Source: Centroberyx gerrardi
Taxonomy: Eukaryota > Chordata > Actinopteri > Beryciformes > Berycidae
Reading direction: 5' to 3'
Length of the DNA stretch: 64,000 nt
Assembly: GCF_048128805.1 (NCBI RefSeq)
Contig: NC_136008.1
Span: forward strand, 16,409,572 to 16,473,571
How positions within the stretch are numbered: the first letter of the stretch is position 1; each line of letters begins with the position of its first letter. Under the pieces are notes generated by a model that did no database searches, was not told where the DNA came from, and saw nothing but the letters and a program-made list of their open reading frames with translations. Both the position numbers and the translations under genes were made by a program. Below, piece by piece: positions 31,300 through 44,385 of the stretch.

Positions 31300-32650
31300 A
31301 AAGTTCCATCTGATTGTTTTGATGTTCACAGTGCCCTTTGAAATATAGTCACATTGACATTTTTATTGCAGAAATTAGCAAGATGGAAATAGACTCACTA
31401 GAAAACATCTTTGGTAATTATTTGCAACAATCACATAGTAGTATTTACATTTCAAGCCTGAATTCCCCTGACCTTTGGTGACATTATAGGAAGCCTTAGT
31501 CACAGGTGGAATAAGATGTCTGTTTTGTTTTGACATCATTGTAACGTGAGGGGTGAATGAGGCTCCCTTGTGTCATTTTATGATAGTGTCATACTGGTGC
31601 CCAGCCCACATGGGCTTACAAGACAGTGAAACAAAGTGATCAAACAAGAGGTACAATGCTGAAAACATAGAATGCCTATTGTCCAGCTACAATTCACTTT
31701 CAAATTACATTACAAATAATGGATTTCAGTATCGTAGTATCCAATATCTAATTCTGAACTCAAAATAAATAAGGATTCCTTCCTTCTTCCCCACGCCTCA
31801 GAGATATATTGGGCAGTGTCAAAGTAATTTGCTATTAGACTGTTGGACTTGGACCGCACAGGGAAAACATATGATTGTTACTCAATTTTCTCCTTCATAA
31901 AATGGAGGGTGTGCATGAGCCTCTTTTTTTAGTTTATGAATTGGACTAAAGTCTAGCACTAGCATTATATTTTCTCATTTAACTGCCTCTGATTTCTGCA
32001 TTGCACTCCAACACCAAGCACAAGCTGCTTTCAAACAACATGATCTAATTCACAAATTAATATTAAAAACATTTTGAAACAATGACATGAAAATCTCTTT
32101 GGGTAGACATGTTTTTTTTTAATTGCAGCAGTGGACTCATTGGTTAGGCTGTACAGATAACAATTCTATTTTTTTGGTTATACCTTTGCCTTAGAGTCAG
32201 GCCTTGTAACTTAGATGAAAACAGCTTAAAAATAGAAGAAATTGAATAATAAAATCCAAAATCCAAACTATAATTACATACATACATTTCATCCATTAGA
32301 CTGGATTTCAAAGCACTTTTAATATGTATTACATAAAATAATTTTGTACCCAAATTTCCATCAAGATATTATGCTTGATCATTCAAGTTTCATGGTATAA
32401 CATTCTACTGGTTTCTTTACTATACTGACATGCTAATTCTAAATCTGTTGAAAGAGGAAATCTAAAAAAACAAAACAGAGAAATTGACAGCAACAAAACT
32501 GAATAATAAACAGAGGGAAACGACAAGAGCTACAACTGATCAGTGCATGCAGTTCATTGTTGAAACCTGAAGATTTTATTGGCTCATTGTTGCATTACAA
32601 AGTTGTGGGCTTCTAAAATGTGCAGTAAGTAGTATGCAACTCTATTATTA
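31300..32650. other. Intergenic between nfkbid and fxyd7-like 3' ends
   Basis: Tail-to-tail spacer with no recognisable gene. The minus-strand AATAAA signals near 32678-32673 and 32580 may serve the fxyd7-like gene, so the right edge could be its 3'UTR. Confidence 0.55.
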
Positions 32651-33198
32651 ATTATGTATTCATGCAGTCATTTTTATTGTTTAGGAGTAAAATATGAGGG
32701 AGAGAGAGAACAGTTGTTGAACTGGTTTGATCAAAAGTACCCTGTCCAATGTCATGATTTAGTTTCACACAGCATTTGCCATAGGCCATATACTTTTTTG
32801 CTTCTGGTCTTGGGGGTGAAAGTGAATGCAGCTGAAACTTGGCCAGCACTAAAGGCCATTTCCTCCCTTGTATTTAAATTTGAAGCACCAACGATGTCAA
32901 TGGCAAAATTCGCAGACAGTTGCATCCTAGTGCAAGTTGAATGAAATGTATTTTAGTCTTGGACAAGTTTTTGTCTTTGTTTGAGAAATCAGCCCCAACT
33001 GTCACAAAGACAATTAGCAGTCTATTGATAGATAGTTGATGTTTAGCACATGTTAGACTTTCTGAAGGACTCAGTTGTAGACTCAAAAACACTGGTTAGG
33101 ATGTGTTGGAAATCCATGTTCACTGATCTCCCAGCTGGCACCTGTATATCAGCCATAAGAGTAATGGCCATAACCGACTGATGGTTGTGACGAGATGG

Positions 33199-33228
33199 TC
33201 TGTGTGTGTGTGTGTGTGTGTGTGTGTA
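33199..33228 (+). repeat. GT microsatellite in the fxyd7-like 3'UTR
   Basis: GT repeat about 60-90 bases past the stop codon of the minus-strand gene, so the transcript would carry it as CA. Confidence 0.85.
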
Positions 33229-33289
33229 TTCGCTGGCATGGATCCCATGATGAATTCTCTCTCTCTCTGTCAAGCATATACAGTATTTC

Positions 33290-35511
33290 CTATACAGTTT
33301 GTGGAGGTACTGTAAAAGAAAGCAAACCAGAGAGAGTTACACAGACAAACACATTACAATCGCAATCAAACACACATCTCCCTCTACAGTTCCCTCCAGC
33401 AAAATGATCTTACCCTCTGTCTTTGGAATTTGGGTGCCAGATGAACTGGAGCTGCAAATGGGAAGAAGGGAAGAAAGGAGTAAAAATGTATCACTTATCA
33501 GTTCACCAAGTGCAAGAAAAGAAGACAGTGCAGTTTGAAAACTGTGGCCACAACTTCAGTTGTACACAGGGAATTGGATTTGATCAAGTGGATCTAATCC
33601 ATTATCTGGATTACATACATCCAGGTACCAAAATAGTTGAAGCCACAGAGTTCTGAGGTGATTGAGGTTTAACTACAGACCAAATGCAGATTTTTCAGGT
33701 TGTCCTGTTGAAACAGCAGCTTGTCGTCTCTGAGTTGCCATACAAGCGGCATGCCATCAGCTAACAATATAGTGACACCGCCCACTCACTACCAACACAT
33801 TCATGAGGATACTTCAATATAGACTAAATAAAATGTGATTTTCAAGACCATATAGGGAGACAAATAATTATCTCAGATGTGTTTCTGTCAGATAATGTTC
33901 TGGTTAAGCTCTTGAGTGTGTTGGAAGTGTGTTTGGGTTGTGTATGGAGAACAGGGAGGGGGCATTTGGAGAGAAGCATCCAAGGCAGGGATAGGAGGGT
34001 TGTGGGTACTGGGGAACATTGTGTTTTAGTCATAGAAGAAATATTGAAAAATCCTTGTCCACACTGGTGTCCTCCTCAAAAGTCAAATTCATACAGCATG
34101 CACAGGCCGATCATCCACCAAGCCTTGCGCAAACTCTTACTTGGATGAGGATTTTACACATTTTGTGAATTTTTTACCTGTTTAAGGAATGATAAATTAC
34201 ATAAGTTACATAGGTAAAGAAATGAATGTATAAGTGACGTAGCCTATGTATGCACTGGATATGTGAGAGAGAGAAACTAAAGTCTAAACTTACTCAGGGC
34301 TATTAAAATGCCAGAGACAAACATGATTATAGCAAGGACGACTCCTGTGGTCCGCAATGTCTCATAATCTGTAAGGGCCACAACAGCATGGAACTTATAC
34401 ATGGTCAAACAGACCCATCAAACTTTGACATGGACTTAAAACATACAGTAGTAAATTAAAAATGACGTAATATCAGACATAATGCAAAATGACAATACAA
34501 TAACAATTATTATGTCTTGAAATGAACTCAGAGTGTAAATCTTACCATAGTCAAAGTCACTTTGGTCTGGAAACATCGCTTCTGCAAAGAAAGACTCTCA
34601 TTAGTAATAGACTCTTTAATGAGACCTTTTAATGTGGGTGTCTGTCGGGTTCAGCACCATGGACAGCAAGTCTCGCTGCTGTCCAGCAGAACTGCAAAGC
34701 GCCTTGCTCTCTGAGAGATTTTCTACTGAGGAGCGCTCACTGCAGCACCTTTGCTCAGCAGAAAAGGATGCGCCACAGAAAGTGGGTTACAAGCCAGCAG
34801 TAACATATGGGGCGATCATCTGGAGCGAAAAACAAAAGTTTGAGTTTGTAGACTGACAGATTATGCTCCATGGAGGAGCACGGGGCCAATCGAGCTGACA
34901 GGCTGTGTTCAAGCAATTTCTGATGCATATTAATACTGCTAAGCATGATCGGCTATTCTTGACGAGTATCGGAGTTGCAATTATGAAGGTTTAGCGTTGC
35001 AGGCTATATGCCATATTACTATCTGGGCGTCGACAATGCGGCTTGTATGTTGCTGAACCCCCACTTTCTGTAATGGCTTAGTGGGCGCTTTCCATTTCTC
35101 CCCACTCTGTCCCTCCTCTTCCAGAAATGCGGAGTGGTCAGTTTGAAAGAAACCACTACTAAATATCTTTTACAAGTAAATATTTGTCCATTCCAATAGT
35201 GAGTTTATAGAAGAACCGGCACCATCTTTCACAATAGTGAAATAAGAATGCCGCAGCAGTAAATAGAAGTGGCTCTTGGCACAGTGCACCAATGCACCAA
35301 TTTACAATCAATTACATGAATGACAGAAGTATGGGACTAAAACAAATATTTGTATTCATCTAGAAGAAATGGTGCATCCAAATTACCAAAAACATAATTT
35401 ATCAAACTTAAAGACAACTTATCAAACTTAAAACACTGTAATGTAGCCATTCTACACCACTATAAGTCCCCTAAATGTGGAAAAAAGACACAAACCTCCC
35501 GTAGTTGTCAT
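33290..35511 (-). CDS. fxyd7: FXYD-domain ion transport regulator, FXYD7-like
   Basis: Single-pass regulator of Na,K-ATPase. Exons on the minus strand: 35511-35496, 34581-34546, 34368-34294, 34177-34141, 33451-33414 and 33309-33290; 222 nt, 73 aa. The FXYD motif appears as DFDYDYETL, followed by a transmembrane segment (VVLAIIMFVSGILIAL) and a basic cytosolic start (SKKFTKC). A Ser-rich tail ends in TEVPPQTV. There is no signal peptide: the protein starts MTTTGEAMFPDQ. That, the SKK after the membrane and the C-terminal Val all fit FXYD7, whose terminal Val is reported to matter for ER exit. The exon 1 donor (GTTTGT) is weaker than the others. The 37-nt and 38-nt post-membrane exons match those of the adjacent FXYD gene, supporting both models. 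Confidence 0.85.
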
Positions 35512-35519
35512 GACTGCAG

Positions 35520-36660
35520 TGTAGAGATGTCGAGGCGCTCTGTCTCCTCGGTTTCCACAAATTTAGCGGCTTGTTGGGTCGCAGGTGCAGAATGGAAACA
35601 ATAAGATGCGGGAGCTGGACAGGAGACACAACTGCGTGTCTATCCGCTATGTGAACTTCCAATGTAAACTTAGCAGGGGCCCTCTGGTGGCAAAAGACAG
35701 GCATTGCATCCATAGTTCAGTGAGTGCTGCAGCCCAGCCTTTAGGTATTCCCCGTAGTGACAGGCTGCCAAGCAATGCGGATGGTTTTCCCAGAGTACAA
35801 TGAGAGGCAAAGTGATTCGCCCAGCAGTATGCTTTCTCCCTAACGAAAAGGAACCATAATCATGGAATAAGTTGTAAACTGTAGGCCTATCATAAACTGT
35901 ATGGCGCTATAGGAATATTATAGGAATATCATAGGACATAAAATCACAAAGTACGATGAGATCACTATGGAAACTCACTATAGAGCAAGTCCTTATTGGA
36001 ATCTTTTAGTGATTTGGCGTTAGTGTTGTCTCAGTTCCTATGCAGCACACAGATGAAATAGCCTACCAATGGATATCCTTAGTCCATATGAATAGACCTA
36101 TTTTGTTACATGTTTTCTGGGCATTTCTGGGTGGCTTTTACTCATTCACTCCTTGCTGTTCGTGGCTTGTGATGCTGAAAATCTATTTAAGTTTAAGATT
36201 ATGGAAATATGGAAACGTGTGCTCAAACTGCACCAGCTTCTTGTTTTCCCGTGTACTGTGTTTTGTGCAGTGCAGTCACCCTCCCCTGTTACTCCATGGA
36301 GAAAATCTGCATAAGCGGCTTTTTTTCCGCACTTTCACTGGGCTACCCAATTCATGGCTGCTAAACTCTTTTCGGACGAGAATCGGTCCATAAACATGAC
36401 TGAACGCAGTGATTTATGAACTGAGCTGAAATATCTAAACAGATAATTTTCCAAGAAGAAAGCAGCGCATAGATCAGTAACACTGTCATTATTGGTGACC
36501 ATTAGTTACCATTAGATGTGTGACTGAACTGCAAAGTCAGCAGAAGCAAATGTGCTGCATTGGTACAGCACTGTTTACTACCAGTGGCAGAGAAAACAAA
36601 GTAGCCTAATAATAATAATCATTACAAAAAAACAAAACAAAACAAAAAAAAAAACCAAGA
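35520..36660. other. Intergenic between the two FXYD genes
   Basis: The left part is the presumed fxyd7-like promoter. I recognise no gene in the rest. An A-rich tract sits at 36625-36655, next to the likely poly(A) end of the fxyd6-like gene. Confidence 0.55.
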
Positions 36661-37089
36661 AAAACACCACTCAAAAGATTGGCTTTATTTTGCATCAATT
36701 TATTTGAAAGTCAAGAAAAATACAATTTACAATCACATCATTACTACCATATGAAACTGGCAGATTGTCTAATAACACAGTCATTATAGATAAAAACATT
36801 GGAAAAAAAAGAGAAGCAAAAATATATCAAAAGAGCACATTAACATGGTGAAATTGAAAGAAGCTTCATGTGTTGTTGGGAGATTGTCCTCAGCTCTGAT
36901 CACGTCCTTTGCTGCCACCTAATGGCAAGAGTCAGCATCACTGTAGAAAAGAGAGGAGGGCATGAGAAAAAGGTTGGTTTGTTCTGCAACAATACTTCCT
37001 TAAGATTCCTACTACAAGCATTAGATTCATGGATGTTTTTAAGATACTTACCAGTCATCCGCCCCTCTATGTCTCTGTCTCTGTCTCAA

Positions 37090-40000
37090 CTACTCAGCTG
37101 CAGAAAGAGTTTAAGATGATTGTTTTAGAAAATGGTACAATGATAATGAATCTACCTGATAGACATTTAACATTCCTATTATTATTCCATTATTGAAATA
37201 CAGCAAGGGTGAATGCAAGAGAAAGGAAAATCTTTACCCCTTGGAACTCCTGATTCTGCATCAGGACCTCTGGGCCTGAGGAAAATTAACAGCAATTTAG
37301 ACAATTTAACAATCTTTTCCAAATCATTTACACAATAAGAACTTAGGGTCTGTCCATTTGAAATATTTTCAAAGCCTGAAGGACATTTGCTTTATTTAAT
37401 GTTTAATCTTTTTTTTCCCCCCAAAACTTACCTCGACTTCTCACTCTTTGAACAGGTACACTTTCGGCCTGTAGAAGGGGAAAATGTAGATAAGAAATGG
37501 TTATATTAGTCTAAAGCTGCCACTTTATGTAGGCTACTCTAACGAAACCTTTTCACCAGTTGCTATTATTTGAGACTTCTATGTTAATCAAAATAGGCAA
37601 GGAATAGCAGGTTAACCTGCTATTAATACTCCATGAGGCCTTACACACAGCTCTTCAAATGGAGTAGTTGGGAATTCACTCTGATCATGACTTGCAGAAG
37701 CAGAGCTGGAGTGGGACAGTGTGTGTGTGTGCGTGTGTCCCCATTAATAATTTATTGCTTGGTTTTGGTTACAGGGCTACCACTGGCAGTAACGGCATGT
37801 GCTAGTAGAGTACGAGGGGGAGTCTTGGAAGGACAAAGATATACTCCAAGTGAAAAGTGGGGTACGGTATGTAGGGCAAAGTGATATGATACATGGAGCT
37901 TGAGGGGTGTTGAGCGCAGAGGTTGTGCAAGATGCTTCGGCATGTATTTCACCCTGCAAGACCTCTGAGAGACACACAAGCCTGCCTTGTTTATCAGGAC
38001 CGTATGAATCAGGAACATCGTGAGACATACAGGGAACGCAATGTGATGACAATGACACTTAGGCATAACACATCTGCTGTGTACTTCAGGCGGTCAAACA
38101 CTTACTGACGATGAGGGCGATGCCCATGAGGAACAGTACTACTGCAAAAACCAGGCCACCAATTCTCAGAGATTCATAATCTGAAATGGAACAAATTCAT
38201 TAACGATCCCTGCATGGTTTGTGAATACCTGCAGACTTAACCTGTGCAAAATCTGTCACATTTCTTGCAAAGCTTTCATCTCCAAAATCCCTGAAATTTT
38301 GATCATAATTCTGAGACCTTTGACCAGTTTGATTCAACTGAGGCGTTGCAAAGCGTTCTAGAGCCCCCTAGCGGCCATGTTGGAAGACCACCACATAACT
38401 CAACGCAGCTACCTAGTCCGACTGCTGCTGTCAACACTGCAAACATCATGGTCAACTTTTGTTGTGAGGCTGGCTGTTCCAATAAGGCAAGAAAAATGGC
38501 AGAGAAGTAACCACAGAGTTCCAAAAATGTGTTGCATATCAAGCTGAAAAAACAAAAGAAAAAAAGACGACAACTATAATGGATAAGAATGGATGGAACA
38601 GTAGATGGAGCACCATCTACTGCTCTCATTGCTTAGCAACGCAAAAGAGGCATCGCAAATTTGGTTACATGGCTGTTGATTTATTTGGCGTTAGGCCTGG
38701 CCTTAGTGTAAGGCTTTAGCATGACTATAATGTTACTTTGCAAGATTTTGATTACAACTGATTGTTTTTCTTAACTCTAATCAGATAAAACTGTTATTTT
38801 TAACAGAGTGAAAGACAAACTGAAATGGGTGTCATCAAATTGGTTATATTGACGGTTCACCAGAAGCCCTGATGAGCTGCTGGTCTTCCACCTGCTCTCA
38901 GTGGTCTTCCAACAGGGCGTCGGGTATAGGCGCTATGGCATTTAGAAGACTTCTGCAAAGGGCCTATTCCCTTAGAAAGTTAAACTACTGATAAAAACAC
39001 AAGCACATAACTACCATGATGGGTATTTGCAAATCTAAATTACGATGTTCAATCAATCTGTGCAGTTTGGTGCCTAAGATGGACTCAAAAAGCATAGTGG
39101 GCAGGATCAGAAATATTTGGCAGTGGGACTCCGGAAGCTTGGCCCCAGGGTGAATATTTTCCATCGCTCCTGCAAAAACAAACCCGTCTTGACCTCCCAG
39201 ATGTTTCCTGTGCAGGGTCAGACGTTAAAAGCACACGTCGATCTGCTCAACACTCACCATAATGAAAAGCACTGTCATAATCTGGCAGGGGAGAAGAGGG
39301 AGAGGGGAAACAGATGAGAAGCAGATTTACCCACTGACACACTTCAGAGAATATACTGCCTGTGATATGATAGCTATTCAGCAGTTTTGGGGCCAGCGTC
39401 ATTCATTTAGTCATATAAGCCTGCTTGGAGTCAAGTGCCAACTGCAATGTGCATGCCAGCTGAAATGAGTATGCAACTTAGCTTCATTCAGCTAAGTGGA
39501 TGATCTAACCCTGTAATACATTCTATAAGCTACTATTCAATTGAAACAAAAGCATGCCAATAAAAAAAAAACCTCACCTTTTGCCTCATCTGCTGCTGAA
39601 GCTGTGAAAAAAAGCAGGGAGACCATTAGCATTTATAAGGCATTCAATTTGGTAGTGTGAGTGAAATTACGTCAGCAATTGGCAATATTGATGGTGGTGG
39701 GGCAAAACAACTCAAAATGGGTTCAAAATGGGTGGATATGTGCACTACCTTCACACTCAACTTCTATTTTGTTGAACTTTATGTTGAACTATAATAATCC
39801 TATAAAGTAATGTGAGGAAAATTCTGTAGAAATTTGCTTCCAAAATATTCTTAAGACCAGGAAATTTCTCAATATCTCTATTACAGTGTGTTTGTCACAT
39901 ATACTAACTTTCATGGCAAATATGACTGTATATACTGTATGTACCACTCGTCTATTACTGAGCAGTATTTGAACTACTAGGTCTAACAAAACTCAGAGTT

Positions 40001-41848
40001 ACCCGTGTTTATTTCTTTGCGCTTGCAAGAACCTGTTGGTGACATGGGAGACTAGAGACCCCTCCCGTTTGTCACATTTCTCTGTTCTGTCCCATGTGGT
40101 CAACCATGTTGTGAACGTCTGCTGTTACTGAATGTTTTGTAGTAGTGCAGTTAATTTGCTTTGTAAAGTCATTTTACATGATACAGTGATTGTTAAACCT
40201 TAATATACTGTCACAGTGGAGAGCACGTCCTTTTGTTCCACAGTCATTTTATGCTTAAGTCTTTTTAACTTTGCTGGTAATATATTATTGTAATGTGTTG
40301 GGAAAATAACCAGAATAACACAGAAAAGCTTGACAAATGATTACTATGGTAATAATGACACAATGCAGATTAGTTTGACATTGGTTATATGAGCAATAAC
40401 CTTTGGACTGAGAACAATGTAGCATTGTAGTTGCACACTGAATTAATCACATTTATGTAGTTTTTTTTTTTTTTTTACAATTTTCCTTAAAATATTCATT
40501 GAATAGTGTTCTAATGTTCAGCAAACTCTTATGATTGTACTGATGTACAGTTTGGTTGTTGAAAACAGTGTAAATGAAAATCTGTGAAATCATCTCCACA
40601 GACTTAATGGACTTGACGTGCTATGTCCCTGGACCTATCTCAAAGTTGTAATGACTGAAATGTCTCTGACATTTCAAGAGGTTGCAGCAAACACAATAAA
40701 TATGGTTTATGTAAATACAGTGGAAAATAGGAATGGTAACATGGAAAGTCACTTCAGAAAGCTCCAGTGGCCTCTGTCTACAGAGATGTGACTAAATGGA
40801 GATGTTTGTGTTTCCAGCTAAAACAAGTACATCACAATTGTAATGAGTTTGGGTGCTGACACATGACTGCACATAGGTGAGACACTTTTATGAGGTCCAG
40901 TATGGGGGCTGGATACGACCTGAGGGCCACTAGCTGTCTGTCACTGATCTATGTGATTAACTTAGCTGACTTAATATCTGTCTTTGTCTGTCTGACATAC
41001 ACAGTTACAGATGGTAGAGTTCACTTTGGCTTCATTACCAGGCAGTAAATACTGATGTCACTCTCTTCCTCTTAGAAGGAAAATCACATCTTGGCCAAAT
41101 ATCGGTGCTGACTAGCCTTTAGAAGCAGATCTGACCCTAGCCACAGTATCCCACAGACCATTTAGCTATTGCTCTTGTTTCAGTGGCAGGAAGTATAGTT
41201 TGCTTTTGTAAAAAAGAAAAAAGCTTAGTGTAGGCAATCTGCTCAAGATCAAGTTTAACTGATGGCATGCGGTGCACACAGAAAAACAGCTAAGGGCCAT
41301 AGCCTTACAATAACATGAGCAACTTGGCAACAGTCCGGAGAAGTGATTAGGCTACTCAAACCCCTTGCATGAAGAATGGTTTACACTAGTTTGACATGGC
41401 CTTTTCTCACAGCAGTGAGCTAGTTGAGATGCAATATTGTATGCAGAGTTATGCTGAAATCAGTATCATTGTAAAGGTAATATTAAGGTGACATATTTCA
41501 ATAGGAGTGCATCACAAGCAGCCATACCAAACAAGTGAGCAGCCAAAACCAAAACAATGGCCATGCATTGCCAGTGACCGCTCTGATGCAGTAAACTTAC
41601 CGAGCATCTCCCTGCCAAACGCTGATCCTGTTATATAGACAGACCAGCTCATTTAGGATTGCGGGAACTTAGAACAAACCAAAAATCAAGCCTGCAGAAT
41701 AAACAACTATGGAACCACAAGCTTGACACAGGTCTATTCCTACAGGGGAACGGCCTCCTGTAAAGCCTTTGAACCTCTAGTGAAAATGATGCTTACCCAA
41801 TGCAGGAGCTAGCCAGGAGCAGAAAGCCACCAACGCTGCAAGTTCCAT
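37090..41848 (-). CDS. fxyd6: FXYD-domain ion transport regulator, FXYD6-like
   Basis: Type I single-pass modulator of Na,K-ATPase. Exons on the minus strand: 41848-41797, 41627-41601, 39601-39578, 39281-39258, 38180-38106, 37468-37432, 37275-37238 and 37097-37090; 285 nt, 94 aa. The signal peptide MELAALVAFCSWLAPALGSA resembles human FXYD6 (MELVLVFLCSLLAP). The motif is FHYDYESLRIGG, then a transmembrane segment (LVFAVVLFLMGIALIV) and the post-membrane SRKCTCSK with two Cys. The protein ends SGVPRAE. Fish have several FXYD6/8/9/11 relatives, so the exact orthologue is uncertain. A minus-strand AATAAA at 36689-36684 fits the 3' end. A donor at 44385 suggests a distant noncoding first exon. 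Confidence 0.87.
38340..38960 (+). mobile_element. Relic with a decayed THAP-domain start, in an fxyd6-like intron
   Basis: From 38448 the plus strand reads MVNFCCEAGCSNKARKMAEK and then a stop. The pattern Met-x3-Cys-x(2-4)-Cys-x-Asn is the start of a THAP zinc finger. A few bases on, another frame gives VAYQAEKTKEKK, like the middle of fish THAP domains. The region thus looks frameshifted and broken. TGGAAGACCAC near 38371 and GTGGTCTTCCA near 38901 are inverted copies and could mark element ends. P-type DNA transposons carry THAP domains, so a non-autonomous transposon copy is the favoured reading; a THAP retrocopy is possible. Confidence 0.42.
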
Positions 41849-41859
41849 TCTACCTGCTG

Positions 41860-44385
41860 ATAAGAAACAAACAGGCATGGATGTAAGTAAAAATAGCACA
41901 ACAGTAAACTGAAGAAAAGTAATAAGTGTCGTTACTTGTTTACGTGGTGGAGATTTGCTTATATTTTGGTACACAATGGTTGCGTCTTGAGGAGGAGATC
42001 TGCTGGACTGACGGGTAAAGTGGGGCCTTTTTATGCGATTTACAGATGAAACTTTGTAACTTGCTGACTCCCTCTGACCTTAGAAAACTCAGCAACTTTA
42101 ACTCCCTTGCTAACAGAGAGGGGTCTGTTTTCAAAATCAACGCCAGCTACTCGCTTCTCCCAAACATTACCAACCAGCCAGCCTAGAGAAGGTTTAGGTT
42201 AGGGGGAACTATTTCTCGTTTTCCAGATCCGTTAGAGATCAGTAATGAGGCCACTCTTAGTTTATCAACTCTGTTAATATATTGTATATTGAATTGAAGC
42301 TTGGATTGACATTATTGATGAATCTGTGGGGCTTTGCATGCCTGTCTGACATAAAGCTTTGCCTTGGCTAGACACTACATAACAGGATACATTTTATTCT
42401 TACAATCATTCATCTTATTAGATATGCAGCATGCCTTATAGTGACCTCCTGACTCCGGGTAAGAGAACAGCAGCTATTTCAGGCTCAGAACATGGGGCTT
42501 GGCAGTAGAGGGGTGCAAGGCAAGGCCAGTGTTGAGTTACATTTGATATTTGGTCAGTGGGTCACAGGCATGATTCATTAGCATTCGCTTGGCGGGTCAA
42601 CTAGTCTACACATGGATCACGGTGTCATGACACGAACCACCCGGGGCTATTTTTCCCATGCACACACAGCTTTCTCTCTACACTTTATCTAGTACATTCT
42701 TTGAGATTCTCTTACACCAGGCTACGGTTCCACAACCAGACTCCCACTCATGATTGTACAGGGACTGCAGTAGTACCGCAATGCATGTCCAAAGAGCATA
42801 TTGGTCAGGATTTTGTATCTGACCATATTGCACCAATAGAATCCCATGTACAGAGGCATGACACCAGTCTCATGCAGATAGGTGCTTGCAACTTTAGCTC
42901 TATAAATGGGTGGCAATGACAGAGAAGCCAATGAATATAATGTTTTGCATTGCAAAGATAAAAACCCACATTAGGTGCCAAGGTTTCCCTCCCTTACCCA
43001 AAGCAGAGAGCACTGCTGGGGATTCATGCATGACTAGAGTGGGGGTGTGAACGTGTAGCTGCAGTGGAGAGAAATGAACAGTCCAACCCTGAGAGCAGGA
43101 TTAACAACAAAGGCCTGCCAATCAGGTTTAATCAAACAAATACAGGGCGAGCTATTCTAAAAAGAACCAAATCCAATAATCTTGTTTGTTAGCCTTCTGA
43201 CTGATGTAGTTGAATATAATGGGGAGACAGGAAAGAAGCCCATAAAGCAACACTTGAAAATTTAATTACCTTGGCTTATCATAAAGTGGGATTTACATGG
43301 ACACATCTTGTAATTAAATAAAAAAAGACAGGCTTACATTAACCCTTGAATAAATACGCAAGGTCAAACAGGCCCGCCCTGTTGTCCTATTAGCAATGTT
43401 TTAACAATGGAAATAGATTATCACTATATCGCAGATAACAGGTTCTGATGAGAACAATTTAAACTTCCTCTACTCTCAAACAAGTTTTGGGCTACCGACA
43501 CTCTGATTCAAGGCCATTTATGGTTGCCCATGAGACGTGTCTGTGTAAAGTTAGATGTGTTTTGGACTTTGCATTTTTGAGAAAAAGACTGGTTGAGTCG
43601 GCTTCCATTAGGCTACATTCATACTTATGACCACTGAGGTTATTTATGTGTACGTGAAAAAACAATAATGTAACAATTTAGAGAATCTTGCTAATTACGT
43701 TTGATCACGCAGCCACAACTTTTCAGGACTTTTCAGGCAACTTGCCAGTTGATACCATGTATGGTGTCTTAGCCGCATACAATGACCATTTTTTTCCTGT
43801 TCGGGTCCAGACAGCTGTTCTCATAACGCAGTGATACAGAAAAGTTTATCCTGCAAATATTGATGTTTTCCACTGATTTGGCTGGCAGGAGAGGGCATTA
43901 ACAGAACAATTTAAACATGTGACACTAAACTCTGCATTGAAATACAAATTGAATCTCCAGACTGCGTGGCAACTCTAGGCAGGACAGACCACAACAGCAA
44001 CAATGGAAAACACTGGTACATAATCAACATAATGATCTTTCTGACCCCCTTTGTGGAAAACAACAGATTTAGTTTGTGCGTCAAAAGGTTGAATTGGAAA
44101 ACCACACCACTGAACCAGTGGTTTGGTGGAATTAACACGGTCACATGTTCAGAAAGGCATTCAGATGGAAATTGTAAAAAAAAAAAAGATGGGGGTTGGA
44201 AGTCGTGTTTGCGGGGAAACGTCTTTAAAAAACCTATTTATCATGCAAGTTAAAGTGCTTAGATAAATTGCATCTTGGAATCCAGACTTTACTATATGCA
44301 CATTTCTAACCGTCGCAGTGGTATGATACATGCATTCTGGGAAATAATTTAAGAAGCATAAATTCGGAGAATCAGATAAACTTAC
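41860..44385. other. Region upstream of fxyd6-like coding exons (likely first intron)
   Basis: No coding region recognised. If the donor at 44385 (GTAAGT on the minus strand) belongs to this gene, the stretch is its first intron. Otherwise it is intergenic. Confidence 0.45.
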
